DNA from: Favolaschia claudopus
Taxonomy: Eukaryota > Basidiomycota > Agaricomycetes > Agaricales > Mycenaceae
Assembly (NCBI GenBank): GCA_037176885.1
Contig: JAWWNJ010000111.1
Location: 620,001-684,000, forward strand
DNA: 64,000 nucleotides
Reading direction: 5' to 3'
Shown here in pieces: positions 31,394-43,955 of this stretch. A program made the translations under genes and the position numbers. Below the pieces are notes generated by a model. The model worked only from the letters and a program-made list of their open reading frames with translations, did no database searches and had not been told where the DNA came from. Positions within the stretch are counted from its first letter, which is position 1. The number at the start of each line of letters is the position of its first letter.

Positions 31394-31940
31394 GGGGATA
31401 CCGATCCGCGAAATCCGTACCAGGGGTCGAAGTTTTTTTTTCAGCGACTTCGGGCGACCCCCCCTCCCTTCCTGCTGCCGTAATATGCCTTATATGGTAA
31501 ATTCACGTGATCTTCCCACCGCCCAATTTGTTAGCTGTATCAAATTTATGTATTTTCGGACTCAACATCAGCATTTGAAGCGAAGAACCTGTTATTTTGC
31601 ACATTTCCACGCACCTGCACTGTGCAAAATTGATATTTCTCAATGTCAGCAACCAGTCCTTCTGGACCAAACAACAGCATACACACTGACAGCCGAGGCT
31701 GCCGAGAGGCCCGAGCGGCGGTCAAACCCATCTGACGGTGACAATGGTGGCCAGAGTTGGATCTGAAGTACTGAATTGCTAAAATAAGGCTGTAGAGCAA
31801 CGTACCTAGCATATATCTGCTGCATACAACCCTCAGAACCGAGTTACAAAAAATCATATGAAAGTTTTTTCTCGAGGCCCTTGGGACCCCCCTCCCCCCC
31901 TTCTATATAAGGAAATTTCTTATCTCGGAAGGCCCTTGGC
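31394..31940. other. Unassigned interval
   Basis: Contains poly-T and C-rich runs (31433-31470, 31880-31900). No coding sequence recognised. Ends at the TA flanking the next MITE. Confidence 0.35.
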
Positions 31941-31942
31941 TA

Positions 31943-32953
31943 CGGTTGCCAACGAGTCCACGCTTTGTTTTCGGCCGAAAGCTTTTCGACGCGACTTATC
32001 TGGCGCCCTTGTGTATGCTTTCTACCTCCATAGGCCCTCTCCAGGACCCTGTTCGCGACGCCCATGACGTCGAGGACGCCGCAAAAAGCACGCTACACAT
32101 CCCAGAATGGCCAGGAAAGGTGTCGGTACGCCGCCTTTGCCAACAAGTCCATGCTTTGGGCTTCAAGTCGATCTGAAGTGCAGATTAACACGGTTTTGAG
32201 GAAGTTATCTACATGGCTGGCAGGTTGATGTGGTGTGTCCGGGATTGTTTGCGATAGAGGTCTGTACAGTATATCTGCGTTACTGTAACTTCCGGAAACC
32301 ACAACACAGTGTCATTGTATGTAAAAGAGTCGTATCAGCGCGCTACAGTATATACATAGTGTCCTATGTAGGCGGCAAACCTGGCAATAGTAGTTGCATG
32401 CGTTGACCGCGCCGAAAGAAGCTTAGAAGGCTGGCATTTTTCGCCGTACCTTTGCCGTACCTAGTAGCGCCGGAAAGTAAGGCTGTATATGCACTGAACT
32501 GAACGAATTTCAGCAGCGGTGATGGCGGAGGGGTGAAAGCAGAGGCGGGGAGTGGTAACGGTGGCGAGTTCTTTCTTGCTTGAACCAGGTGTGTAAGTGA
32601 CAAGTGTATACGGTACATACAAGATATTTATTGCGCACCTTTTATTGAATTCGCGGTGTGCGCCCGCCGCCACACTAGACCCTTCCCACAACACCCGCCT
32701 CCACTGGTTGCCAGCCAACATTTCTCCCAGCATTGAAGGAAAATTGAAAGAATAGTCTGAAACGAATATTTTCCTGTTGCAAATTAGCCCTGCGAGCCAG
32801 TCTTGACCTCAGTGTAGCGCCCCCAACGTCATGGGCGTCGCGAAAAGGGTCCTGGAGAGGGCCTATGGAGGTAGAAAGCATACACAAGGGCGCCAGATAA
32901 GTCGCGTCGAAAAGCTTTCGGCCGAAAACAAAGCGTGGACTCGTTGGCAACCG
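31943..32953. mobile_element. 1,011-bp MITE with CGGTTGCCAACGAGTCC ends, copy 2
   Basis: Same length as 22135-23145, inverted, with TA at 31941-31942 and 32954-32955. Short frames on the opposite strand are residue-identical between copies, so divergence must be very low. Note the asymmetric internal joins (CGTCGAGGACGCCGC at one end only), which distinguish the two long arms. Confidence 0.92.
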
Positions 32954-32955
32954 TA

Positions 32956-35900
32956 GGCGGGCTGCCTTGTCGGGTGTCACTGTGGAGAGAAGTCGCAGCC
33001 GGAACAGCCGCGCGTGCGCTGGCTCGTTCGGCCGTGGCATGGGGCCAGCCTGACCGCGCGACCGCGGTCGGCATGACTGTGCCCGCACGGCCATCTCAGC
33101 TGCGTTATGGCCAATTTCGCGGTCAACCTGGCTGCGCTACCACAGCCAGCGCGACCGTGGCCCACAGTCAGTGCGGCTGTGCCTTCACAGTCAGCCTCGC
33201 AGTACCCTCACAGTCATTGTACCCTTTGGTTGCGCTCGATCCGTTTCGTGATAAAACCTTGTATTACTATTCAATCTACATACTACTATGTACTACCCCC
33301 AAGCTGTACTATAGACCATGATACCCCTGCAATTGATAATCCTCACAATCCTAGCAAAGGGAATCAGTTAAGGAACTTCCATGAGCTACCCACTCACTGG
33401 CCGAGCAAATATCCTCTAAGACCACGCCCGACGCGCCGTCTCCTATCCAACTCCATATCAGAATCGTAAAAGCTTTCACCATTGCACAGCACTCACCTAG
33501 ACACGTTTTTGGTGAATCTATGACATATCTCAGAATCATATTCGTCGCTCGATGTGACGGCACTTAGCTGTAACCAAACCACATATTGTTCACGAAATCT
33601 GAGTGTCAAGTGGGAGTGAGGTCAGCTAGATTCTCCTCTAGGTAATGATGCACCTTTTTGAATGGTGCGCGTCGTCCCGTTGTCGCAATATGAGTGGGGG
33701 CGGAATCAGCGAGGTTCTCTTACAGACGGCAATGTACCTTTTATTACTGGCGCGCATAATGAGCTGGTGCTGTCCACCATATGTTAGCTATTGTATATAC
33801 TATATCTTATATCTTACATACCTTCGAAGGTCCAAATTCATGTCGACCGATCTATCCAAAGAAATTCCCGTTAGCAAGCGACATAACAGAACAAGTGTTC
33901 GCGATACCTGTAGAATCCTACCTTAGCTTCAACTGGGCCGCAAAGCCGACCTATACGAAACTCACGAGAGTGAAGCCGGCACCGTCTTGAGAGTCACCCC
34001 AGAAGTCACTCAATAAATCAGTGCTGATAAATGTATGGCGAAGCGACTCACCGCGCACGTCGATTTCGCTCGTTCTACTAGATTGGATGCTGACTTGCTG
34101 AATTTTAGAGTCGAAACTGCGCGTTTGATGGCGCGAGGCGGGGACTTAGGTGTTGTCCGGTCAGAAGACGGTGGGGTCGGGATAGTTGGTGGCGGCGGGA
34201 GACGAAGGTGGTGATGGCGAGAGAAGCGCGGGGATTGCGGTCGCGTGGGAAACGGCGTTGAGAGAGCGGCGAAGAGGGAGTAGCGGGAGCGCCGTGTCGA
34301 GGGCTTGAGAGGCAGGATTGGTGGAGATCGGAAACGAGCGAATGGCGGCGGTGTGGGGCTTGGATGGAGGATTTGAGGTAGAAGGCGGAGTGTTGGCGAG
34401 GAAGGCAGCGGTGTCAAAGCCTGATTGACGACATGCTGTCAAGTTCCCTTGGGGACGATGGCGGCGGGCGGCGGTAGCGAATAGGAGTTGGGTGGGATTG
34501 CGAGGTAGGCGGTAGTTGGGCTGAGGAACGGCGGCGAGGTAGACATAGCGTAGAGTAGACACAGGGAACGTGGGGGAAAGTGGCGGCGGGGCGTCAGCGT
34601 CGTCATAGAGAGAGGGAGGTAAGGGTCAGGCTTGCGTGAGCGGACGTGGACGGCGTTACTGATTGAACGAGCGCATCTTGACGGCCCTCGAGTGTGGCGT
34701 TCGTTGTCGTGCTGGTGGGTTGTGGAGTGTGGAGGTGGAAGGGTCGAGGGCGCCGTTTCGAGCGAGGAAGCTGGTGTGGTGTAACGGGTCTTGAAGTGAG
34801 TCAGTTACACAGGCAGGCAAATCCACTAGAAATTTATTCACTTTGGATTCATGAACCTGAGTTGAATACAAACCTATTAAAATCTTAGAAAGGAAGAGCC
34901 TAAGCCGAGTTTAAGGGCTCGAGAGATAAACACAGTCCAAAAATTTATGGGCAAAACTCAAAGGTCCGATGTGCGGAGGCCAGGTATTGATGGCACGTGC
35001 TGATGCCCGGCCCCACCGCTCTCGTCCTTCCGGGACCTTCCCCTTGCTCGTATCCCCGTTCCTCACGGTTGCAGCATCCATACGAAACGAAAACCAGATA
35101 TATTGAAGCCATCTGCTAGTCTCCTGTACCCCGAATACCGCTCGCCGCTTCACACCCCTTCCCTTTGCCTGGCCTACTTGCTCACCGACTCCGAACCTAC
35201 GCCCACAGCATGATATACATGAATGCCATGAAACGAAATCAAGTAAGTCTCATACCTTGCACAACAGAGAGGAACGGAGAGGGAGGGAAGCTTGTGATGC
35301 GGCGCGGAACGAGTGAGAAGAAAATTTTGAGGGAGACGCGGCAAATTTGCAAGAAAGGCACCGTGAGGCTTGTGATACGGCGTGGAACATTGAGCAAGCG
35401 GGAACCTTGAGCAGGGCTCAGTGGATTTGAAACATGTTTTGAGACTTGAGCAAGAGGAAACCTTGAGCGGGGCACAGTGGATTTGAAACACCTTTTGAGA
35501 CTTGAGCATTGAGGTCTTGCTCTTGGTGGCTTGAAATTCATCGTTGATAAAACTTGGCTGTTCTTGCGCTTCGCTGAATAGCCTTGAGCGTGACACTTGC
35601 AGAGTGGTGTTGTGGCCTTGAATTCGGAGATGATGGCTCGGGGATTGAAGCAATACATGTTGATCTTGAGCCAGCCTCTTTGAATCTTGTCAGTCGAAGA
35701 CTCGGTTTTGAATTTTGCTGCTCCAAGAAGTCAAGACATTGTTTTGTGTTGAGGGAAGATTGGGAGAAAACCAAGTTGCGAGGAGGTCAAGGGGAAACAA
35801 AGGGGAAGGGAGAGGTGAAGGCCCCATGAAGCAGTCTGATCCTATACTTGAATGCGTCAGGCAAGTATTTAGGCGGCATGAAAAAGAGGAAAAAGAAAAG

Positions 35901-36364
35901 ACATCCGATTGAGCAGCTCACAGAACCGAAGGAGCTTCGAAACAGCCGCAGCTACTACGTACCTCCGTAGGACCGATGGTACGTGCCCAGCGTATCGTAC
36001 GTTGTAGGAGCAACACGTTCCGAGCAACTTTTGTGTGGTACCACTCGACCCCCCGAAAAATCGCCTCCAAGAACGAACAAACTTTGACCTACTTTCTCTG
36101 CTAACCTTCGGAGAACACCATTCGCTTGACAGACGAGAGGAAGGCGGGGTGGAGGGCGAGCTCCGAGTCGCAGATGAAGGGAGAGACCAACCAAAAGTCG
36201 TGCACGTGGTTTAACAAACAGCACCACACATTCTCTGTGTTTCGCGCGCGTTTGAGTGAGCAGCTGTAAAATGCTGTTTCGTCTCGGATTAAATGCTAGT
36301 AGAACAAAAAGAGCGACCTTCAAATTATGTGGCTCGATATACAACAAAAAAGACTCGTATCAAC
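32956..36364. other. 3.4-kb interval without a supported gene
   Basis: 33.0-33.23 kb is G/C-rich with imperfect GCGACCG/GGTCGC-type repeats. 34.01-34.56 kb has overlapping Pro/Ser/Ala-rich frames on the minus strand that look compositional. 35.17-35.83 kb has low-complexity frames on both strands and a 56-bp tandem repeat. I see no domain or convincing spliced gene here. Confidence 0.4.
35390..35501. repeat. 56-bp tandem repeat, two units
   Basis: Units start at 35390 and 35446 with TTGAGCAAG. They share GTGGATTTGAAACA and TTTTGAGAC. A third partial start (TTGAGCATTGAGG) follows at 35502. Confidence 0.75.
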
Positions 36365-38059
36365 TCAGAAGATTTTGAAGTCGGGCAACGCTGGACGACG
36401 ACGAGCTTCCTCCCACACGCGGCGTCGGGGCAAGATGCATTCCAACAGCCTGAGCAGGCCCCTCCACGGCTCTCCCTGGTGTCTGTCCTCTGAAATTCGC
36501 ATTATCATCAACAACGAGTTTGTCGATGTATCTGTACCAACCTGTACCTCAGCGTAATTCAGCGAGAAGAAAATAAAGTGGACGCACGGCTTCCATTTCG
36601 GCCCTGTGAGGTTCGTGCCTCTATCCTCCACCTCTTTTCGAAAGAACTCGTCTACCCGACCCCAAAAGTCCTCACCTGCGGCAATGCGACCTCCTCGCGG
36701 CTTGTTCTTTCCTTTTCCTGCAGGCACTCGAGCCCTCTTCCTTGGCTGTGCAGCGTCGGGATCGTTTTCGCTGTTGTCGGTGCGGGTTCTCTTGCTTGGT
36801 CGTGCAGGGTCTTGATCGTCTTCGTTGTCGCTGACCGTTGGTGTAGAGGCTGGAGCAGAAGCAGGGGCAGAGGCCAAGTCCGGATTGTCAAATGCAAATC
36901 GACGCTACAAATGATTAGCAACCCAATGCAAAGAGTGTAAACTGGTATTCTCACCAATAAAGCAAGGTGAGCTGAGTACGAGCTCGGGATATCTGCGGGA
37001 ACTCCCCCTGACTTGTATTTCTGGACGCAGTCATATGTAAACTGTGCCAGGCTCAGCCAAGACTTCGGCTGTATGCTGGCGACAATCTGGTACTCATTCA
37101 GTCTTTATTCACAAAAGTTTGTATAGCATGGACGCACTTCTGTGCGGAACGCATTGCGCACACTGGAACCGGCGGCCCTGACCTGCGACCCGAGTGCCTG
37201 CTCTCGGGCAGGGACACCAAAGACGTTGTCAAGTGAAAGCGACTCGGTCCGCTTCTTCAAGATATCCTAACCGCTCTATCAATAGACGAACTGAAATCAA
37301 GATAAGACCGACTTACGAGCACGTCATGGTGCATAGTGCTATACACGGTTCTGGATGGTTCAATGATAACGTCGCGAACAACGCCTCTGATATTTTTCTG
37401 TGCAAAGCTCAGTGTGTGGAATAAACAGCAGCAGCATATGAACACACCTCTTGGTCCTTGGTGAAAGTGAAATTGCCGCTGAGTCGAATTTTCAAGTCTT
37501 TCCATAAGCCGGTAAAATCTGTTGGTGTCTCCGCAGCGGCGATGCGGCGTCTCTCAGCCATGTCGGAAAACTGGACTGCCAGCATGTAAAGACGAGTTAC
37601 AAGGTCGGCTTGAGACAGACCCCCGCCTGTGGATCCCAACTACACAAAAGAGAATGAGCGCGTCAAGAAAATCATCATCAAATTTCTACACACCGCAACA
37701 AAGTCGTGCAGGGATTGAGTCTGCGAGTCCTCGAGTCTCATATCCCGTGCAAGAGTGTCGATGAAGAGGGGTTTGATAACTACCGGAGTTGGTGGCAGGA
37801 AAGCGTGGTGTCGTGAGTCGACCTGCTGCTCAACACTTGAGAGCGGGGAGCTCGAGCGGTGGTGGTCAAAATTGAAGGCACCGGTAGGAGGGCTGGGTGT
37901 GCCAGCATGATTGGGGATGCAGTGGCGGTTGTTTGCTGGAGATGACCCCCACCCCTCTGAGTTGGGGGGAAGAGACGGCAGACCAGGGGTGGAATGCCAA
38001 GATGGCGTTGAGGAGAGGGATGGGAGACCATCGGAAGAGGAATAGCTGTTTGCGTTCAT
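36365..38059 (-). CDS. Uncharacterised basidiomycete-type protein, at least six exons
   Basis: Minus-strand exons deduced from frame and splice sites: 38059-37694, 37639-37448, 37397-37317, 37266-37138, 37092-36955, and 36904 to about 36365 (a further small intron near 36.56 kb is possible). It begins MNANSYSSSDGLPSLSS, a disordered Ser/Pro leader. A mostly helical region follows: FIDTLARDMRLEDSQTQSLH, SQADLVTRLYMLAVQFSDMA, FTFTKDQE, GSQVRAAGSSVRNAFRTEVR, SLAQFTYDCVQKYKSGGVP. Then RRFAFDNPDL, an acidic/basic tail (DEDEDDQ-like and RKRARVPAGKG) and GEDFWGRVDEFF. I recall a large, uncharacterised family in Agaricomycetes with this order of motifs; its function is unknown. All exons are open with consensus splice sites, so the gene looks intact. 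It diverges from the gene at 38405. Confidence 0.7.
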
Positions 38060-38404
38060 ATCAGTGCAAGGACTCAAAACGGAATCAAGCACAAACAACC
38101 CTACCTTTTATAATGTTTCCACGCAGAGCGCGTTTGTTGACAGTCCTCAACAAGGCTTGTTTACGCGTTGTTATTGGTCTGTGAAGGGTATAAATTGGAA
38201 ATGCAAATGTTTCGGGTGCGATCAATTCCATCACATGCCCGTCTCCGACAAATCTTGTCGCTCTCCACGGTTCTCTCCCGTCGCTGGGACCCCTTCACTC
38301 TCTCGACCAAGGCAGGCGTCTACAGCAACGTTGGAGTCACGTAAAATTGCGCGGTATACCGATTTTGCTTTGTTCTCAATTCAGGGGCTAACAGATATCT
38401 TTTC

Positions 38405-39277
38405 GTGGGCGTGTACAGACTTTTTGCGTCCCAACCAATTGACGGTGAAGGTGCTCTATGTTCACAAATTTCAGACACGCAATTCATACGACAATGTACG
38501 TCTCCTGTTAGACTTTCGGTCAGAACAAGCACATCTGACATTGCGGAAGATGAGAGCGAGAAACCACATACCTTCTCAGCGGAAAGCGCAACACCTCCCA
38601 CTCCAGACATTGTCAGTCCGATCGTCCCCCAGATGCATCCATCCTCGCCCGGTTCCTTGCGCAGCTCAGCGGCGAACGATTTAGAAGAAGACTCCGATAC
38701 AATTCCTGAATATCAGTATGAGTTGCAGGACTCATGGGACTATTCCCAGCGCGAAGAGGAAGAACAGGACGATTTATCGATGTCAGAATCGTGGACGCAG
38801 GAAGGCTTCGAGGCAGCCAACGGTGCAACTCGATTCAAATTCTGTTTGACATTGACCTCATTCCAATGCAGAGTGCACAAGTCTTCAAGTCGGCAGGGAG
38901 TTGGGAGGGTCATTTGTCAAGCACGAACCTGTTTCCCGTATGTTTACCTCATTTCCTCACACCCCAAATCGTACGCTGAACCCTTCGAAGCTAATGTCAA
39001 GTCGAAAAGCGTTAACGAGGCCGGAGAAGTTGACTTGAAGTGGTTCCAGCTGAATGCGTTGGAGCAGTGGATAATTTTGCATGTGCGTGAGTCTAGAAAG
39101 GATGGGATCTCTGCTGCCGAGGGTTTCTACAGACTTCGTGACCGCTGTGTGGAACAATCGCGTCGCGAGTTAGGCTTGATGTTTGAGAGGCAGCATTTAT
39201 TGCGTCGGTTGAAGGAGATTAATGGCTTGTCGGGTGGTTTTGAACCAATCAGAAGTTCCATCGGTAGTTCCAAGTAA
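38405..39277 (+). CDS. Uncharacterised protein, probably spliced
   Basis: The strongest coding stretches are an acidic Ser/Glu-rich segment (DLEEDSDTIPEYQYELQD, REEEEQDDLSMSESW) and a helical C-terminus (LKWFQLNALEQWI, GFYRLRDRCVEQSRRELGLM, RQHLLRRLKEI) ending at 39277. The single open frame of 290 codons probably misreads 38.82-38.99 kb. There the adjacent frame (ILFDIDLIPMQSAQVFKSAG) is more protein-like, and GTATGT at 38940 could be a donor. Exon borders are therefore uncertain. It may share a promoter with the minus-strand gene that starts at 38059. No family recognised. Confidence 0.5.
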   Translation: MGVYRLFASQPIDGEGALCSQISDTQFIRQCTSPVRLSVRTSTSDIAEDESEKPHTFSAESATPPTPDIVSPIVPQMHPSSPGSLRSSAANDLEEDSDTIPEYQYELQDSWDYSQREEEEQDDLSMSESWTQEGFEAANGATRFKFCLTLTSFQCRVHKSSSRQGVGRVICQARTCFPYVYLISSHPKSYAEPFEANVKSKSVNEAGEVDLKWFQLNALEQWIILHVRESRKDGISAAEGFYRLRDRCVEQSRRELGLMFERQHLLRRLKEINGLSGGFEPIRSSIGSSK

Positions 39278-39344
39278 CTCTCTATTGCTTCCCGAGTTGA
39301 AGAAATAAGTTGATAAACCAGCAATGTGTGAGAGAGAGCGAGAA

Positions 39345-39560
39345 TTACTGGTGTCACACATGTCACACTTTCGAGGTCCAACTTGTACGAGTTATGGGGT
39401 CTTAACTCAAGAGGACAACTGCCCACCAAAAACATATAGCAGTTACATTGTATTAAGAACAATACAGGAAAATTGTGGTGACACCAAACACTCAAATTTG
39501 GAGACAGAAATTGCATATACAAATCATAGGTCGAAAGTGTGACAGTGTTACATTATGACC
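39345..39560. repeat. Possible small inverted-repeat element over the transposase stop
   Basis: GTCACACTTTCGA (39361-39373) and TCGAAAGTGTGAC (39530-39542) are perfect complements, with further partial pairing outward (GTGTCACAC / GTGTTACAT). The right arm ends about ten bases from the stop codon of the minus-strand gene (39553-39555). It may be a MITE or that gene's 3' transposon terminus. Confidence 0.45.
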
Positions 39561-42500
39561 CGTACGGTCCTTGAAGTACAGAGAGACGAAGAGAAGCGGA
39601 GCGGGATTGAGTAGGAGGGGGTATCTGGGAGGTGCCCGGGGCGTGGATAGGACTGGCCGAAGCAGCAGCAAGCAGAGCGGATGGGGTCGGATCGTTGGCC
39701 CTGCGTGCGCGGATCTCCTTCGATGCACTGGCATGCACAATGCTATCAAGATCCAGCGGCTCGGAAGACACACGATATTTTTGCAGATGCAGGGCGTCTC
39801 GCATCTGTGCGGTATTAAGGACCACATCGTGAATGTTTGTCTGATGCGCGACTTCAGAACGGGTTTGATTGGTTTTCGCGCGCTCTTGAAATATTGCCCT
39901 TGTCGCAGTAGCCGCACAATGATTATCCATACAGTTATGCTGGACATTCACAGTGCACAAAAGGTCCTGGGGCAAAGTCATGTCAGAATGTTGTACTAGC
40001 TCGACTCGAACTTTAGAAGATACTCGCACATTTGTCTCTAGCATTGACCACTGGTCGAGAAGCCGAAGACGAGGCATTCCGTAGCGTGGTTGTTGTTGAT
40101 CTACGAGTGCACGCTGGACAAGGATCCCGTCAGGATTAGAAGAATACTCTGCCTGAGACCCTTTTTCTTGAATGATCTCGCAGACTTGCGCTACGAAAGT
40201 CTGACCAATATTCTGCGGGTCGCGGATGATGACGAAATTTCCGGGGTTACAGACATCGTTATTTTGAAGAGTAATGGATTGGCAAGTCTGGAATAGTCCA
40301 GGTTTATTGGCCCAGCTCAGAAGATGCTGGCCAGCAAGGGTGCACTCAATTTTGCGAGCGGGTTTCTTGTCACGGACACATTGACCTATCGACCAGCGTC
40401 AGACCTCAACAAGTAGAGTGAAGTCTACGAGATGCACCACTGATCACCGGTTTCTTCTGGGTAAGACCGAGATATGTGTGTACCGTCGAGTGAGAGGCAA
40501 TGAGATTGCAAGGACCAGGGCCAACACTTGTCCAGTCATGCTTCTGGGAGTCCTTGATATCGATTGTCGTATCCATTTGCATGCTGTGGGCAGTGCGCCC
40601 GGCAGATGTCGTGACATCTGGAAGAGAGGATTCTACGGTTGGGGAGGAGGCAGGTGTTTTCGGCATGAATAATCCACCGCTGAGGAGATGTCGGATGCGA
40701 TTGCCCTGGGCAAATGCCTGAGCTATGTCCCGAGAGGGGGCATGTCGATTGGAATGTACACTCTTTTGTCGGATAATTGCGTTAAATGATTCAAATGCCT
40801 CAGTGGCGAAAAGAATTGCTGGCCCGAAGCGTCTAATGTGGGCGGGGAGGTGAACTATTATATGAAACTTCGGTTTGTTGAACCATCGGTTGGTCCATCT
40901 AGCGGCGCAAAGCAAGAAATTTTCGATCTCAGCCGTTAGAAGGGCCTGTAATAACGAATTCTCAGCAGAGATACCAAGAACTCATTGAGCTTACTATGTG
41001 CGAGTCGATGTTTTCTATCTCCGGCTGCCAGATTAATGGAACGAGTTTGGATAAAGCCTGCCAAGTCTTGAAGCATTCGTCTGAGACAAGATCATAGACA
41101 ACAAAGGGAGCAACTTGTGCAATCGCTCGGAAATCCCGGCCTGTCAAGGACCCAGAGTACTGAACCAGAGTTCGGCCTGCGAGTGGAGATATGCCAAGCC
41201 CGGAGACGTCGAGGGATGAGAGTCGAGTCATGAGTAGTGCCTTCTTATCTTCTTTTTTATTCAGCTGCAGCTGAACCAGGTCTCGCCACAAATATTTGAC
41301 GAAACCTAGTAAGATTACATGCAAGATCTCGACCGGAGTATCCTGATGCGGATCCAGGCCTAAATACAACGAGTTTAGCGGTAAATAGAGCTTAGGTAGA
41401 GAGGGTAATCAGAACCTTTGATCCGCCAGACAGGACTCATTGTGTTCGGCGGGAGTCTGGCTCGAGCAGCATCGAGAGCTGCTTGCTTTACGGGACCGGA
41501 ACGCTTTCCTTTGTACGAGTTGAATAACTGCTCGATGAAATGTGTCTGGTACTTGTCTTTAACCCCGCTCTCAGTCTGTAGATTCTTGACTTTGGTTTTG
41601 GTGTTTAGAATGGACGCCTCTGTAAAATAGGATCGCAGCTTTGCCGTAGTTTCCTCCTTATTACGAAGTGGCCCAACCTGAAATAATGTCGGAGTGTTAG
41701 CGATAGATACCAATGAAGGGGAAACTACATGCCCGGACAAAGGCCTTGACCCGCTTTACCATATCCGCCATCGTCTCTCGAATTTTGCGGCCCTTGCCTT
41801 TTTTGGCCGTCCCAGTATCACTCTCCGCATCTGAGGCATCAGAGCCCCGCACACTCCCAGCATCGCTACCTTGGGGATCCCGGCCACCATGCTCTACATC
41901 ACCCTCCGCGTCCATCGCGTCTGTCCCTTTCACCCAACACGCACGACAGAATAACTTCCCTCTAAGCCCTATATGGCATGCAAACTCACTTTGCATCGGA
42001 TTGTCACCGAGCAGCGCCAAAACCTCGGGTATGACAAGTACTACCTCTTCTTCAACCATATCCCATGCCCAAATACCCGATTCTTGAGCCTCCCTGCCAA
42101 AGTAATCAGAAATAAGGTTGAATAGAAGAAAGAGACTTTCGCACTCGAGTTGCTCGACAATTCCATCCAGCATCTCGAGAGGGCGAGCCAGATTGGACGT
42201 GCACAGGAAATGTATATTATACTCTTTCTGGGATTGTTCTCGGGGGAGACCGGCGGGTGTCATCAAGAAACTGTTGTGTTCATTCCATTTTTTGGATAAA
42301 TTTCCTGATGTGTCATCGCAATACATCCAGATAGGGAATGTCACGACTCGATGCCCCTGTGCTTTCGCTCGCCATGCATTTCCGAGAACGGGGTTGGTAT
42401 ACTTCCACGGTGAACTGGTTGTATTTGAAGAATCAACAACATCTATGCGAAAATTAGCAACCATTTCACGCTATAGATACGCCAACTCACCGACAATATG

Positions 42501-43955
42501 CGAAGGATGAGGAAGTTCGTATCGAGAGGCATCTTGCTGGAATGAAACAAAATCTTTGAGGAACTCGCTGGCTGGGACGAGAAAGTCGTCCCGCTGAAGC
42601 ACCCGCCAACCCACAAGATTTTCCTTGGTCACCGCTAACATGTCCCAACATCGCGCATACAGTTGACCATCCTTCATAAACCATCGCACGGGAATGACTG
42701 CGCGACCGTCTGTCAGGACTGCGGGTTCATGGATATAGAAATCCTTCCCCAGAATCCTGGCCATGGGTGTAATGCGATCGTCCGGGAGTTCCCGAAGCCA
42801 TCTCTCCCCTTGACGAGCTTCCGAGAGCTTGGGTCCACTGTCTTCGGGATAGAAATGGAGGTGAGGACGAACTTTGGGATTGGCCATCTCCTAATTCGAG
42901 TATTCAGCAACGTTAATCAGATTAAATTAGGTATCATACCTGGGCAATAATTTGAGATAAGCTATTCACGTAGTATTTATGTCCCAACGCTCCGTCATAT
43001 GCTATACTATCAATACCACAGATCTTCTGTAGAGCAAGATTGATGGTTTGCATTGACTTGACAGACGGGACATCGTCCACATCATTGACTTTGAGAAGCC
43101 AGAGAAACAAATCGAGCTGACGGTGCGAAAAAACCGATCGTGGAAGATGCATTAGGATGTCCAGAGTACATGTCTACAACCAATGTCAAACAGATGAACG
43201 GGAGGGATGAATTGCAACACACTCACGATTTTATCAGGCCACGGGAACCAGTATTCTGAGGTTGCTGCGGGATCGGTAGTGCGTGCCCGCTTGCGAGGTT
43301 GTGGTTGCTCGGGATCAGACCCGTTCGGAACTGAAAATGGTTCAGGTGAAATATACATTTCAAGATATCAAGGATCATTACCGCTCGTCGAAACTTCAGG
43401 CTCATTTGTCTCTTCATCGTCCTCAGAGCGTTCATCCTGTTCCTCATCAGACTCGGGTAGGTCATCAAGATGTTGAAGTATGGTCTCTGCGAGCGTGGCT
43501 ACAGCCTGCTGGTCTGCTGACAAAGAGAGATTCCCGTCGTCGTTGGCTTCCATCAAGTGCCAGTCAATACCAGGGGATGAAGAGCCCGAGTTCTCGTTTT
43601 GAGCTGAAGAAGAATATGGCGGGACAATTCCTCCCGTCATTGACGACAATAAATTCCGCAGACCATCGCTGACAATATTCTGATTCTGAACGAAGGTATC
43701 TGGCGCAGGAGTCGACGATGCAGCGAGATGACTTTCAGATGAGCGGCGGAAAAGCTGCAGATTGTTTTGATGGGCGCTGGTCTCATGGCGCGAGCAATTG
43801 TATTCAAGCCGTTGTCGGCCGTCTCGACAGACATTGCACATATACATCTCATTGCCATTGTGAAGAACGCGGTGCCAAACTGCCTTTGTGAGTGAGCGGC
43901 AAGAGCTTCGAAGCGGATTGAAGACCGGTGACGTACTGCTGTTATCCGGGGCCAT
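39553..43955 (-). CDS. Large CACTA/Plavaka-like transposase, nine exons
   Basis: Minus-strand exons: 43955-43382, 43330-43227, 43173-42940, 42890-42491, 42442 to about 41729, 41677-41416, 41359-40995, 40945-40438, 40385-39553; about 1,330 codons. The fifth donor is uncertain: GTAGTT at 41728 gives a frame clash, whereas a weaker GTCCGG ten bases earlier keeps frame. The N-terminus has a Cys/His motif (MCNVCRDG...CSRHETSAH). The middle has WMYCDDTSGNLSKKWN, YNIHFLCTSN, GDNPMQSEFACHIGLRGKLF then CRACWVKG, resembling the D...G-C-x2-C core of CACTA-clade transposases. Next comes DTPVEILHVILLGFVKYLW, the counterpart of the conserved D/H block in Plavaka-type proteins, then WFNKPKFHIIVHLPAHIRRF. 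Frames are open throughout. The family call rests on motif pattern, not on a search. It could equally be a domesticated host gene, since no certain terminal repeats were found. Confidence 0.72.

Noticed and set aside
34010..34562. Two overlapping Pro/Ser/Ala-rich minus-strand frames as genes
   Set aside because: Low-complexity G/C-driven frames in two registers, with no conserved motif.
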